Positions 8,340-16,448 are shown, counted from the stretch's first letter. The stretch: DNA of 37,302 bases from Bacteroidota bacterium (GCA_021811615.1 JAJZNW010000116.1:1-37302), one strand, 5' to 3'. Numbers and translations: made by a program. Notes: generated by a model not told the origin, from the letters alone.

Positions 8340-9182
8340 TTGAAGATAAGAGTTGCACACAGTCCCGATTCAGATGACGCTTTCATGTTTTATGCTCTTG
8401 CGAATAAGAAATTCGATACGGGCGACCTGGAGTTTGAAAATATTCTCAGCGATATAGAGACCCTGAACCAGAAGGCGATAAAGGGTGAGTACGAAGTAAG
8501 CGCGGTTTCTATTCACGCCTATCCGTACATATCGGACAAATATCAGATGTTGAGCAGCGGTGCGAGCATGGGGGACGGGTACGGCCCGATGCTCGTCAGT
8601 ACTAAACCGTATGCTGTCGGGGACATCAATAGACTTCGGATAGCCATACCCGGCAGGAGGACTTCCGCCTTTCTGGCGCTAAGCATCTTCGCGGGCACAT
8701 TCGAATATGAAGTCATCCCCTTCGACCAAATCATAGAGAAGGTGGTTTCGGGAGAGTTCGAAGCAGGCCTCATCATTCATGAAGGTCAGCTTACGTACGG
8801 AAGCAGCGGGCTCCACAACATCATAGACCTCGGTGCCTGGTTCAAAGACAAGTTTAAGTTGCCGCTTCCGCTAGGAGGGAATGTGATTCGCCGCGACTTG
8901 CCGGAGGATATCAAGAGAAGAACGGCCTACTTTCTCAAGAAGAGTATAGCCTACTCGCTCGAAAACCGGGAGAAGGCCCTGGATTACGCTCTTGGATTTG
9001 CGAGGGGGATGAATACCGGACTCGCGGACAAGTTTGTAGGGATGTACGTCAACGACTGGACGCTCGACTACGGCGAGAAGGGGAAACGGGCGATTCAACT
9101 GTTTCTCGACATGGCGCATGAGCGGGCGCTCATCCCTGCACGCTGCGTTGCGGAGTTCATCGAGACACCGGAGAAAATTTAA
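8340..9182 (+). CDS. mqnD: 1,4-dihydroxy-6-naphthoate synthase (MqnD)
   Basis: A 280-residue protein of the MqnA/MqnD periplasmic-binding-protein fold, without a signal peptide. Its opening RVAHSPDSDDAFMFYAL and the segment GLIIHEGQLTY, whose histidine is the proposed catalytic residue, match MqnD, as does IDLGAWFKDKFKLPLPLGG. MqnD converts cyclic dehypoxanthine futalosine to 1,4-dihydroxy-6-naphthoate in the futalosine pathway to menaquinone. The other mqn genes are not in this window. The start is TTG at 8340, supported by AAAGGA about 9 nt upstream and by the protein beginning directly with its first beta-strand. An MqnA-like relative is possible but less likely. Confidence 0.88.
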   Translation: MKIRVAHSPDSDDAFMFYALANKKFDTGDLEFENILSDIETLNQKAIKGEYEVSAVSIHAYPYISDKYQMLSSGASMGDGYGPMLVSTKPYAVGDINRLRIAIPGRRTSAFLALSIFAGTFEYEVIPFDQIIEKVVSGEFEAGLIIHEGQLTYGSSGLHNIIDLGAWFKDKFKLPLPLGGNVIRRDLPEDIKRRTAYFLKKSIAYSLENREKALDYALGFARGMNTGLADKFVGMYVNDWTLDYGEKGKRAIQLFLDMAHERALIPARCVAEFIETPEKI

Positions 9183-9189
9183 GCCTGAG

Positions 9190-9846
9190 ATGGAATCAGC
9201 TCACATATCCAATTTAGCGATGCAGGAAGAAGTTGGAGAGGAAATTCGGCTGACCACGGGGGCTCGAGTGGCCCTTTTTATCATGATCGTCGGCGGGATA
9301 CTCTATCTCGGCGGATCGGCCGCGAGAGCGATCATCGGGAACGACCTGGTTGAGATAGGAACGCTGAAGTTCAGGAGGGATATTCCGTTCGACGCGGAGA
9401 AAGAAATCTACAATCTCCTTGCACAGACCTCTCTCCTAATTGTGTTCGGATACTTCCTCGCTCTCGCAGGCTTCATCACATTTCTCTTCAAGTCAAGGAT
9501 AAGGATGAAGACTCATCCGAACATCATGATAGCAGTAATTCTATTCGCGATGTTCATACCGGTCGAGTTCTACACATCGTATCTTGATCTGAAGTTTTTC
9601 GTATCGTTCGTCGATTTTCAGTTACAATTATTTCTTGGGGCGGACCCGGGGCCGTTGAGGAATGAGATGCGCCGGCTCTTCGTAGAGCGCGTCAGCGGGC
9701 TTGGGGGACTGTCGGTGATCGCGATTCTTTCCTATTATAGTGCGATAGGTGCCGTAGTTTTCCGCCCTATTAAACGCAAGAAGACAGAAGAGATAACAGA
9801 AGAAAATGCCGAAGCTGAAGACAGAAGCACTGATAGCGGAACTTGA
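9190..9846 (+). CDS. Four-TM hypothetical membrane protein
   Basis: A protein of 218 residues that I do not recognise as a named family. It has about four membrane segments (near ARVALFIMIVGGILYLGG, SLLIVFGYFLALAGFITFLF, NIMIAVILFAMFIPVEFY and GLSVIAILSYYSAIGAVVF) and a charged C-terminal tail rich in Glu and Lys. The open frame reaches back to 9118 inside mqnD. ATG 9190 is chosen because it avoids that overlap; ATG 9220 is also possible. The end overlaps the start of the next gene by 41 nt. Position within a tight gene run suggests co-transcription with mqnD and aroQ. Confidence 0.75.
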   Translation: MESAHISNLAMQEEVGEEIRLTTGARVALFIMIVGGILYLGGSAARAIIGNDLVEIGTLKFRRDIPFDAEKEIYNLLAQTSLLIVFGYFLALAGFITFLFKSRIRMKTHPNIMIAVILFAMFIPVEFYTSYLDLKFFVSFVDFQLQLFLGADPGPLRNEMRRLFVERVSGLGGLSVIAILSYYSAIGAVVFRPIKRKKTEEITEENAEAEDRSTDSGT

Positions 9847-10156
9847 GGAAGCCGCTTCCCAACTGGGTCTCAAAGTAATATATGAGAAGGGAGACTTCGG
9901 CGGTGGCTATTGCATCTTGAAAGAAGAGAAGTTGATCGTGGTCAATAAGCGGTTCGACCAGAAGCACCGCGCATCAACATTGGCCAGAAGCCTTTCCGAA
10001 GTCGGAATCGAAAACCTCTTCCTCAAGCCCGCCGTGCGGAGCTACATCGAGGAACAGAACGAGGAACAAACCAATGATCCCGTGAGCGGGACGGAGAAAG
10101 ACGATGAAACTACTGGTAGCGAACGGACCGAACCTCAACATGACGGGAACTCGTGA
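9806..10156 (+). CDS. Small conserved hypothetical protein
   Basis: A 116-residue soluble protein with no recognised domain. The first 75 residues look structured: a helix (TEALIAELEEAASQLG), strands including a GGGYCILKEEKLIVVNKR segment, then a helix. The last 35 residues are acidic and low in complexity (EEQNEEQTNDPVSG...) and probably disordered. I recall similar small proteins next to aroQ or repair genes in Bacteroidota/Chlorobiota, but cannot name a family. It overlaps the previous gene by 41 nt and aroQ by 53 nt, both out of frame; the aroQ overlap falls in the disordered tail. Confidence 0.7.
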   Translation: MPKLKTEALIAELEEAASQLGLKVIYEKGDFGGGYCILKEEKLIVVNKRFDQKHRASTLARSLSEVGIENLFLKPAVRSYIEEQNEEQTNDPVSGTEKDDETTGSERTEPQHDGNS

Positions 10157-10535
10157 GCCGGAGACTTACGGGAGCGAAACCCTTGCGGCGATCAACTCCC
10201 AGCTGAAGGCTCGCTTCCCGGAGGTTGCGTTCGAGTTTTTCCAGACCAATGGAGAGGGCGACCTGATCGACAAGATACACGGAGTTGACAAAGAAGGCTT
10301 CGACGGGGTTGTGCTCAACGCAGGCGCGCTTACTCACTACAGCTATTCGCTCAGGGATGCGATCTCATCGATCAAAACGCCGGTCATAGAGGTCCACATG
10401 TCCAATGTGTTCGCACGCGAGGAGTTCAGGCGCACGAGCGTTATCTCGGAAGTCTGCAGGGGGACAATCACAGGGTTCGGGAAAATTTCATATTTCGCAG
10501 CGGTGTTCGCGCTTTCGGAGAAAGCGGGAAAATGA
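10104..10535 (+). CDS. aroQ: Type II 3-dehydroquinate dehydratase
   Basis: A 143-residue enzyme of the usual length for type II dehydroquinase, the third step of the shikimate pathway. It opens LLVANGPNLNMTGTREPETYG, which carries the flexible-lid arginine and the catalytic tyrosine, followed by NAGALTHYSYSLRDAI and VHMSNVFAREEFRRTSVIS with the catalytic histidine. The start lies 53 nt inside the preceding gene, but the N-terminal motif fixes it there. It ends in an ATGA overlap with the HAD gene. Confidence 0.96.
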   Translation: MKLLVANGPNLNMTGTREPETYGSETLAAINSQLKARFPEVAFEFFQTNGEGDLIDKIHGVDKEGFDGVVLNAGALTHYSYSLRDAISSIKTPVIEVHMSNVFAREEFRRTSVISEVCRGTITGFGKISYFAAVFALSEKAGK

Positions 10536-11218
10536 TAAAGGCGGTGATCTTCGATCTCGACAATACTCTCGTCGATTTCATGAAGATGAAAGCCGAAGCG
10601 ATCGATGCGGCTATCAGGGCCATGATAGATGCGGGTCTGGAACTGTCGTATGGCGAGGTTAAGAACCGTATCGATGCAATCTATAAGGAGAAGGGGATCG
10701 AATTTCAATATGTTTTTGATTCTCTCCTGTCGGATATATTCGACAAGGTCAATCACAAGATACTTGCCGCGGGCGTCGTTGCATACCGGCGCGCCCGCGA
10801 AGCGGCGTTGGTGCCGTATCCGCATGTTTACATAACTCTATACGAACTTCTCAAGATGGGGATGAAACTGGCTGTAGTCTCCGACGCACCCACCAAGGAA
10901 GCGTGGTTGAGGCTGACTTATCTCAATATGCATCATATCTTCGATGTGGTGGTGACGTTTGAAGACACGAGCGAAAGGAAACCCCATCCGGCACCATTCA
11001 CGCTGGCATTGAACCGGCTCGGCGTAAGACCGGACGAGGCACTGATGGTCGGCGACTGGGCCGAGCGTGACATCATCGGAGCGAAGCAGGTCGGCATGAA
11101 GACGGTATTTGCGCGGTACGGGGACACTTTCGATACCGGTACTTCGGGCGGAGATTACGAAGCGAACGACATCCAGGAACTGGTCAGCATAGTGAGAAAA
11201 GAGAACGCCGATGGTTGA
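10532..11218 (+). CDS. HAD-superfamily hydrolase
   Basis: A 228-residue haloacid dehalogenase-like phosphatase. Motif I is FDLDNTLVDF with the nucleophile Asp8 and Asp10, motif II lies in VVSDAPTKEAW, the lysine of motif III is in SERKPHPAPF, and motif IV is GDWAERD. A helical cap lies between motifs I and II, as in phosphoglycolate-phosphatase-like members. It would hydrolyse a small phosphate ester in the cytoplasm; the substrate is not evident. ATG 10532 overlaps the aroQ stop, and its own end overlaps acpS by 8 nt. Confidence 0.92.
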   Translation: MIKAVIFDLDNTLVDFMKMKAEAIDAAIRAMIDAGLELSYGEVKNRIDAIYKEKGIEFQYVFDSLLSDIFDKVNHKILAAGVVAYRRAREAALVPYPHVYITLYELLKMGMKLAVVSDAPTKEAWLRLTYLNMHHIFDVVVTFEDTSERKPHPAPFTLALNRLGVRPDEALMVGDWAERDIIGAKQVGMKTVFARYGDTFDTGTSGGDYEANDIQELVSIVRKENADG

Positions 11219-11579
11219 AGGGGTCGGGATCGATATCGCCGAAGTAACAAGGATCCAGAGGAGCATCGAAGAATACGGCGATCTTTTCACGGACAAAGTA
11301 TTCACGCAGGCCGAGAAAGCGTATTGCGTTGAAAAACCGCTGCCCTTCCAGCATTTTGCTGCCAGGTTTGCGGCCAAAGAGGCATTCAGCAAGGCCACAG
11401 GGACCGGTTGGGACGACAGCTTCTCCTGGCAGGAGGTCGAGGTAGTTAACGAGCCTAGTGGGAAGCCTTTTTTGAGGTTAAGCGGCCAGGCTCTTCTGAC
11501 ATTCGGCCACAAGAATGTATTTCTTTCTCTTTCTCATTCCGGAGACTACGTCGCAGCCGTCGTCGTTATCGAGAGCTGA
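11211..11579 (+). CDS. acpS: Holo-[acyl-carrier-protein] synthase
   Basis: A 122-residue phosphopantetheinyl transferase. The N-terminal GVGIDIAEVTRI carries the metal-binding aspartate, and FAARFAAKEAFSKATGTG carries the second signature with the conserved Glu and Lys. It moves 4'-phosphopantetheine from CoA to acyl carrier protein for fatty acid synthesis. Length is typical. It is the last gene of the tightly spaced run that starts at nth or mqnD; a 152-nt gap follows before the sigma factor gene. Confidence 0.95.
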   Translation: MVEGVGIDIAEVTRIQRSIEEYGDLFTDKVFTQAEKAYCVEKPLPFQHFAARFAAKEAFSKATGTGWDDSFSWQEVEVVNEPSGKPFLRLSGQALLTFGHKNVFLSLSHSGDYVAAVVVIES

Positions 11580-11593
11580 CTTAAACCGTTTTT

Positions 11594-11618
11594 TGAAAGT
11601 CCGCGTCTTAGAATCGTA
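11594..11618 (+). promoter_or_regulatory. Candidate ECF-type promoter before the sigma factor operon
   Basis: TGAAAG (11594-11599), 15 nt, then CGTA (11615-11618), about 115 nt before the sigma gene. This resembles the TGAAAC-N16-CGTA pattern of some ECF sigma factors, which often drive their own operon. The spacing is one short and the match is short, so this is tentative. Confidence 0.25.
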
Positions 11619-11731
11619 CGTTTCTTCAATTCATACTGGGAACAAACGGTCATAAATAGCACGAGGAGATATTGCTGAGATTCGGGGCCTTCACACTTCT
11701 GATATGCTGCAGAACAACAAGAGTTCTTTGA

Positions 11732-12283
11732 ATGCAGAGCCCGTCCGATCTGGAACTGCTCGAGAAGGTTAACGCAGGCGACGCGAGAGCCTACTCGGAA
11801 ATTGTCCGGCGATATGAGCAAAGGGTGTTCTACGTTGTCAAGAGGATGCTCAACGACGACGACGAGTCCGCGGACGCGACGCAGGAAGTCTTCATCAAGC
11901 TGCACGATTCGTTGAAGAAGTTCAGGGGCGATGCGAATCTCTACACGTACATTTACAGGATCGCGACGAATGTCGCGATAAGTTATTTGAGGAAGAGGAA
12001 AGTAAGAGCAGTTGTTAGGTTGGACGAAATGGTTTCGAACATGTTGACCGGCGGAAACGAACCGCAGCGTGAGTCAGAGCAGGGCGAGTTAAGAAGACTG
12101 GTTTCGGAGGCGGTGGCGGCGCTTCCGACGCAGCAGAAACAGGTTTTCATCTTAAGGTTTTATGAGGAGCTCTCATATGAAGAGATCGCGCAGATAATGC
12201 ACAGGTCGATGGGAGCGATGAAAGCCAATTATTTCCACGCAGTCAAGAAAATAGGAGACTATCTCAAAAATGCGATGCGATGA
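11732..12283 (+). CDS. ECF RNA polymerase sigma factor
   Basis: A 183-residue sigma factor with only regions 2 and 4, as in the extracytoplasmic-function group. Region 2 includes YEQRVFYVVKRML and ADATQEVFIKLHDSL (about 30-70). Region 4 includes LPTQQKQVFILRFYEELSYEEIAQIM and a helix-turn-helix continuing into KANYFHAVKKI (about 128-176). It would direct RNA polymerase to an envelope or stress regulon. It overlaps the anti-sigma gene by 14 nt, which supports control by that protein. Confidence 0.95.
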   Translation: MQSPSDLELLEKVNAGDARAYSEIVRRYEQRVFYVVKRMLNDDDESADATQEVFIKLHDSLKKFRGDANLYTYIYRIATNVAISYLRKRKVRAVVRLDEMVSNMLTGGNEPQRESEQGELRRLVSEAVAALPTQQKQVFILRFYEELSYEEIAQIMHRSMGAMKANYFHAVKKIGDYLKNAMR

Positions 12284-12845
12284 TGTAGTGGTCAATTTGC
12301 CGGATTTTCTCCTGGACAAAGTCGAACCCAATCTCAGGAAATGCATCGAAGCTCATCTGGATGTATGCCAGGCTTGTCGCGCAGAACTTGAAGAGATGAG
12401 GGACCCCATCAAGGTGCTCGGTGAAGTCGGCTACGAAGAGTATCCCGACTCTTTCTGGCAGGAGCTTCATTCTTCGATCATGGCAAAGGTTGAAGACCGA
12501 ACCGCGGTCGCGAAGTGGAAGCTGCCCGCGTTTGCGGGTGCCTTTGCGACGATCCTGTTGATCATAGGCATTGGGGTGTTCGAGCTTTCTCATAAGCAGA
12601 TAACACAACCGAGGACAATTGCTGCGCTTGCGACAAAGTTGTCCCCTGAGGAGGCTGTCTCGCTCCCGAGTCTGAATGTCAACTACGTGGATGCGGTATC
12701 TTCGCAAGCAAGCGTGCTCGATGAGATGGACGCGGTCGACGATTCCATGCAGGAAGCCGTCGTTAACGAGATGTGGAATTCCATGAGCGTCTCTGCCGGC
12801 GCGCTAGACGCGGCTTACTATTCAGTCAGCAGTTACTCCAATTGA
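12270..12845 (+). CDS. Zinc-finger transmembrane anti-sigma factor
   Basis: A 191-residue protein with an N-terminal HX3CX2C zinc-binding anti-sigma motif (His29, Cys33, Cys36 in EAHLDVCQAC) and a single membrane helix at about residues 85-106. The C-terminal 85 residues would face the periplasm. This is the layout of membrane-bound ZAS anti-sigma factors, which hold the ECF sigma factor until a signal releases it. Gene overlap with the sigma factor fits that role. The periplasmic part contains no domain I recognise; it is rich in Asp, Ser and Val. Confidence 0.9.
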   Translation: MRCDDVVVNLPDFLLDKVEPNLRKCIEAHLDVCQACRAELEEMRDPIKVLGEVGYEEYPDSFWQELHSSIMAKVEDRTAVAKWKLPAFAGAFATILLIIGIGVFELSHKQITQPRTIAALATKLSPEEAVSLPSLNVNYVDAVSSQASVLDEMDAVDDSMQEAVVNEMWNSMSVSAGALDAAYYSVSSYSN

Positions 12846-12855
12846 AAGGCAACCA

Positions 12856-13413
12856 ATGAAGAACTTTATTCTGCTCCTCGCCATGGCGGCACTGATCCCG
12901 CTTTCATCGGGCCGCGGGCAGTCACTCGCGATGGATAGTTTTCCTCAAGTCACAGGCGGTCCCGGCGGATTTGCACAGCAGCGGACGTTTCAGGGAAGAG
13001 GAATGAGGAACTCTGAAATTAGAAGACAGCTCGAACAGATCAAGATATGGCAGATGACTAAGGAAATGGACCTCCCGACAGATAAGGCAGAGAAATTTTT
13101 CCCGCTCTATAACCGGTATACGGAAGAGATGAGGACGATAACCATTGAGAGGGGCAGGGCAATAAACGCATTGGACTCCGTTATGCGCAGCAAGGCAGGC
13201 GACGCGGCAATCAACGCTCAAATAAAACGTATACTCAATTACGATGATCAACTTGCCTCGACGCATGCGAAATTCATCAACTCACTGGGCGGGATACTCT
13301 CTCCGCCGGAGGTAGCCCGCTACATGGTATTTGAACAGAGGTTCGACAGGGAGATACGCGAGAGGATACGAGGAATGATGATGCGTCATCGCATGGAAGG
13401 GCCGGGCCGCTGA
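12856..13413 (+). CDS. Exported Spy/CpxP-like helical protein in the ECF operon
   Basis: A 185-residue protein with an N-terminal signal peptide (FILLLAMAALIPLSSGRGQS). The mature part opens with a Gly/Gln-rich stretch and continues as predicted long helices rich in Arg, Glu and Met (IRRQLEQIKIWQMTKEMDLP; FINSLGGILSPPEVARYMVFEQRF), ending in an Arg/Met-rich tail. The pattern resembles Spy/CpxP-type periplasmic chaperone or sensor proteins, but the LTxxQ signature is only loosely present. It starts 10 nt after the anti-sigma gene, so it is probably the third gene of that operon and may sense envelope stress. Confidence 0.75.
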   Translation: MKNFILLLAMAALIPLSSGRGQSLAMDSFPQVTGGPGGFAQQRTFQGRGMRNSEIRRQLEQIKIWQMTKEMDLPTDKAEKFFPLYNRYTEEMRTITIERGRAINALDSVMRSKAGDAAINAQIKRILNYDDQLASTHAKFINSLGGILSPPEVARYMVFEQRFDREIRERIRGMMMRHRMEGPGR

Positions 13414-13476
13414 CTAAGAAGCATTTGTACCGCGCGTTATGCCGATGTCCCGGGGAGCCCGAAATTCTTGCGGCCA

Positions 13477-13653
13477 TCATCGCACCGTGCCGGAGCCTGG
13501 AATGGAAACTCCGAAGGTGATGTGCTTCGGCTGAGCGGGGCGGGTAGGGATGCGCCCTTCGGCATCTGAATCGAAGGAAAGACGAAGTCCGGTGTAGATC
13601 ATTCCGCCCGGGGTCTGCGCTGACCGTAATCCCGAGTATATGTTTCCCTCCAA
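13477..13653 (-). pseudogene. Possible remnant of an outer-membrane-type gene
   Basis: The 320-nt gap 13414-13733 has no gene on the plus strand. On the minus strand a 58-codon frame from TTG 13653 to TGA 13477 reads like real protein: alternating strands such as EGNIYSGLRSAQ, MIYTGLRLSFDSD and, at the end, KHITFGVSIPGSG. The last part resembles the closing beta-strand of an outer-membrane barrel. An in-frame TAA lies just upstream, and there is no ATG start or ribosome binding site, so it may be the decayed 3' end of a gene. Chance is possible. Confidence 0.3.
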
Positions 13654-13691
13654 TTTCTCTCTCTTTTAAATCCAGCAAACGTGTCTTAAAT

Positions 13692-13710
13692 TCTGTTTCG
13701 TAAAAACAGA
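13692..13710 (+). other. Inverted repeat upstream of the DUF218 gene
   Basis: TCTGTTT (13692-13698) and AAACAGA (13704-13710) are perfect complements around a 5-nt CGTAA loop, 23 nt before the TTG start at 13734. It could be an operator or a leader hairpin; nothing shows which. Confidence 0.3.
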
Positions 13711-13733
13711 GACAACTAACACGTTATTGAAAC

Positions 13734-14663
13734 TTGAGACCCAGAGTTCTTTTGCACATAGCCATGCTTGCCGCATTGATCGCCATGCTTAAGGTCTTCG
13801 CTCAAAGGGCGATCGCGCACGGTTCCGAGAGCGGCATATTGACGTTCCGGGACGTCCCGCTTGGGGCTGTGGTTATTCTCTCAGTTGCTTTCCTTGAAGT
13901 CTTCAGAAGAAGACTTTCGATGGTTCCATATTTGCTGGTAGTGGCTTCTTCCTTTGCTTTCCTTTTCACTTCCTTCTATTTACCCCCAAAGGGGCACGCC
14001 GATGAACTTGCCATCGTGATTGCGTACCTTGCGGTTCTGTTTATGCTATCCGCGGCAATCGTGGGGGCATTTTCTTCAAGCGTAAGAGTAGGGAGCGTCC
14101 TGGTCCTTCTCGTCCTGATTTCAGGGACGGCGACACTTGCAGGGTTCATAAATACCTTTTCCAGGAGTGACAGATTTGAAGGCGAATCAGAATATGATGC
14201 GGCGGTGGTTCTGGGGAGCAGTGTTATCGGTCCTCGGACGCCGAGCCCGGACCTCAAGGGAAGGCTCGACGCGGCGGCTGAGTTATACGAGAAAGGCAAA
14301 GTAAAGAAGATAGCCGTCACCGGCGGAACCAGGCGGTTCGGTACATTTGAATCAGAAATCGGAGCGAGATACCTCAGGAGTATCGGCATACCTGCCTCGT
14401 CGATAATTGCTGAAGACAAAACTGAGAACACGATCGAACAGGTTATTTATGCCAAAAGATATTTGATCGGCCGGATGAAGATGAAAAGAATAGTGATAGT
14501 CAGTGACGGCTGGCACCTGCCCAGGGCACTACTGATGTGCAGATGGTGGAACGTTAAGGCCCAGGGTTTTGCGAGTCGTTACAAAATGACGTTCCAGGCG
14601 GAGCTGTACAACCGTTTCCGCGAATCTGCCGGATTACAGGCATACATGTTATTTGGAGCTTGA
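13734..14663 (+). CDS. DUF218 / SanA-ElyC-YdcF-type membrane protein
   Basis: A 309-residue protein with about five N-terminal membrane helices (residues 1-145) followed by a DUF218 domain. The domain shows DAAVVLGSSV, GRLDAAAELYEKGKVKKIAVTGG, a GARYLRSIGIPASSIIAEDKTENTIEQ segment and IVIVSDGWHLPRA, as in the SanA/ElyC/YdcF family linked to envelope integrity and peptidoglycan precursor metabolism. The exact reaction is unknown. The start is TTG at 13734, with in-frame ATGs a little downstream (residue 11 and later) as alternatives. nusB follows after 48 nt. Confidence 0.85.
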   Translation: MRPRVLLHIAMLAALIAMLKVFAQRAIAHGSESGILTFRDVPLGAVVILSVAFLEVFRRRLSMVPYLLVVASSFAFLFTSFYLPPKGHADELAIVIAYLAVLFMLSAAIVGAFSSSVRVGSVLVLLVLISGTATLAGFINTFSRSDRFEGESEYDAAVVLGSSVIGPRTPSPDLKGRLDAAAELYEKGKVKKIAVTGGTRRFGTFESEIGARYLRSIGIPASSIIAEDKTENTIEQVIYAKRYLIGRMKMKRIVIVSDGWHLPRALLMCRWWNVKAQGFASRYKMTFQAELYNRFRESAGLQAYMLFGA

Positions 14664-14711
14664 GAGAATCTTCATGAATAGATCAACAAATTTTAACGGG
14701 CGGAGATCGTT

Positions 14712-15176
14712 ATGACGTCTCAGCGAAGACTCGCTCGCGAGCGCGTTCTACAGGCGCTCTATGCATACGACATTTCAAGATCGGCACCGGATTTTCTGAG
14801 CAACGATATCTTCAAGGACCTCGAGGAAGGTGCTCCTATGGAGTTTGCAAGGAAGCTGTTCCGCGACACTCTCGAGAATCTCGGATCGCTCGATGTGATA
14901 CTCCAGGGACACCTCGAGCACTGGGACATGAGCAGAGTAAATCCAATCGATCGCAGCCTTTTGAGGATGGGGATCGCTGAAATCCTGTACTCTGAAGAGA
15001 TACCGACGAAGGTGACTATCAACGAGATAATCGAGCTGGCGAAGCGCTACAGCACCGAGGAAAGCCCCAAGTTCGTGAATGGCATACTCGATGCGTCACT
15101 GAAAGAACTTGCCAGAGATGGGAAAGTTCAGAAGACCGGGCGAGGGTTGATAAACACCTCGACAAAAAGGAAGTGA
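14712..15176 (+). CDS. nusB: Transcription antitermination factor NusB
   Basis: A 154-residue all-helical RNA-binding protein. It opens QRRLARERVLQALYAYDIS, the arginine-rich start of the family, and later has WDMSRVNPIDRSLLRMGIAEILY and PTKVTINEIIELAKRYSTEESPKFVNGILD, all diagnostic of NusB. It pairs with NusE (ribosomal protein S10) on boxA RNA to support antitermination of rRNA operons. ATG 14712 follows GGAG about 8 nt upstream. The stop overlaps the next gene's start. Confidence 0.96.
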   Translation: MTSQRRLARERVLQALYAYDISRSAPDFLSNDIFKDLEEGAPMEFARKLFRDTLENLGSLDVILQGHLEHWDMSRVNPIDRSLLRMGIAEILYSEEIPTKVTINEIIELAKRYSTEESPKFVNGILDASLKELARDGKVQKTGRGLINTSTKRK

Positions 15177-16447
15177 TGACCACAGAGAAGTACTCGCGCG
15201 GAACGATCTTCTCCTGGACACTTTTCGATTACGCACGTACTTCCTTTTCGGTGATGGTTAAGACCGTAGGGTTCGCGCTATACTTTCAGGCTATCGTCGC
15301 CGGAAGCACGGGCAGGGGGGATTTTTTCTGGGGGCTTGCGGACAGCCTTTCGATGATATTGGCCGCCGGACTTTCTCCCGTCCTCGGTGCGGCCAGCGAC
15401 TACTCGCACAAGCGAAAGAGATTCCTTCTTGTTTTTTCAGCGCTATGTATTACGGGGACGGCAGCTCTCTACTGGATTGAGAAAGGTATGATACTCCCCG
15501 GAATGCTTGTCTTCATCGCGTCGAATGTCGGCTTCCAGGGAGGTTATACTTTCTACGACGCCTTCCTCCCCGAGATAGCACCGAGACATATCTACGGCAG
15601 GGTCTCGGGATACGGCTTCGGAATGGGGTACCTGGGTGCCCTTTCGATCCTTGCTCTTTCTTATCCATTTATCAAAGGCGGGTTCGCTCCCTCTAACATT
15701 CATAACTTTAGAATGAGTTTCCTGATTTCGGCAGGGTTCTTCGCTGTCTTTTCCGTCCCGGCATTTCTTACCCTTCGGGATCATACCGGAGTCAATCATC
15801 GAAAGGTTCCTTATTTTCGTCTCGGCTTCAGACGCGCTGTCAGGACATTCAAGAGACTGGGCCAGTACAAGGCGCTGTCACGATTTCTTCTCTCCTTTTT
15901 TTTGTACATCGACGGGGTCAATACTGTCATTTTCTTCTCAGCGCTTTATGCCCGCGGCACCCTCGGTTTCACTCCGGTCGAAGTGATCCTGTTTTTCATC
16001 GTGGCACAGACCACTGCCATCCTCGGGTCGATAGTCTTCGGCGTTCTGACGGATCATTGGGGGCCCAAGAAGAGCATCAACATTACGCTCGTTATTTGGA
16101 TCGCAGTGGTATTGGGTGCATTCTTCATCCAGACCAAGGCGGAGTTCTACGTGATAGGGCTTTTCGCGGGCATAGCGATCGGTTCTTCGCAATCGTCCAG
16201 CAGGAGTCTTATGGCGTTGTTGACCCCACCGGAACACGCGGCAGAATTTTTCGGGTTCTACGACGGGATAGCCGGAAACGCGTCGGCGATAATGGGGCCG
16301 CTTACGTTCGGCGCAATCTCGAGCTTCACGGGGAGTCAGAGGATAGCGGTCCTTTCCGTGCTGATATTTTTTGTCCTCGGACTTATATTCCTTCAACAGG
16401 TAAAGGTCCAGTGGCAGAGCCGGACGCAGGCTACTCTGGAGAATTAA
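15176..16447 (+). CDS. UMF1-type MFS transporter
   Basis: A 423-residue membrane protein with about 12 hydrophobic segments. WTLFDYARTSFSVMVKTVGFALYF at the start and SPVLGAASDYSHKRKRFL after helix 2 match the UMF1 (Atg22-like) branch of the major facilitator superfamily. GVLTDHWGPKKS begins the second half, and the family segment GSSQSSSRSLMALLTPPEHAAEFFGFY follows. It probably effluxes or takes up a small solute; the substrate is not known. ATG 15176 shares its A with the nusB stop; GTG 15173 is the alternative. AAAGGAAG lies just upstream. Confidence 0.9.
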   Translation: MTTEKYSRGTIFSWTLFDYARTSFSVMVKTVGFALYFQAIVAGSTGRGDFFWGLADSLSMILAAGLSPVLGAASDYSHKRKRFLLVFSALCITGTAALYWIEKGMILPGMLVFIASNVGFQGGYTFYDAFLPEIAPRHIYGRVSGYGFGMGYLGALSILALSYPFIKGGFAPSNIHNFRMSFLISAGFFAVFSVPAFLTLRDHTGVNHRKVPYFRLGFRRAVRTFKRLGQYKALSRFLLSFFLYIDGVNTVIFFSALYARGTLGFTPVEVILFFIVAQTTAILGSIVFGVLTDHWGPKKSINITLVIWIAVVLGAFFIQTKAEFYVIGLFAGIAIGSSQSSSRSLMALLTPPEHAAEFFGFYDGIAGNASAIMGPLTFGAISSFTGSQRIAVLSVLIFFVLGLIFLQQVKVQWQSRTQATLEN

Positions 16448-16448
16448 A

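Noticed and set aside
13277..13678. A 133-codon minus-strand frame over the end of the Spy-like gene and the following gap
   Set aside because: Its translation is rich in Arg, His and Ser with no protein-like pattern; the neighbouring frame at 13477-13653 looks more like coding sequence.
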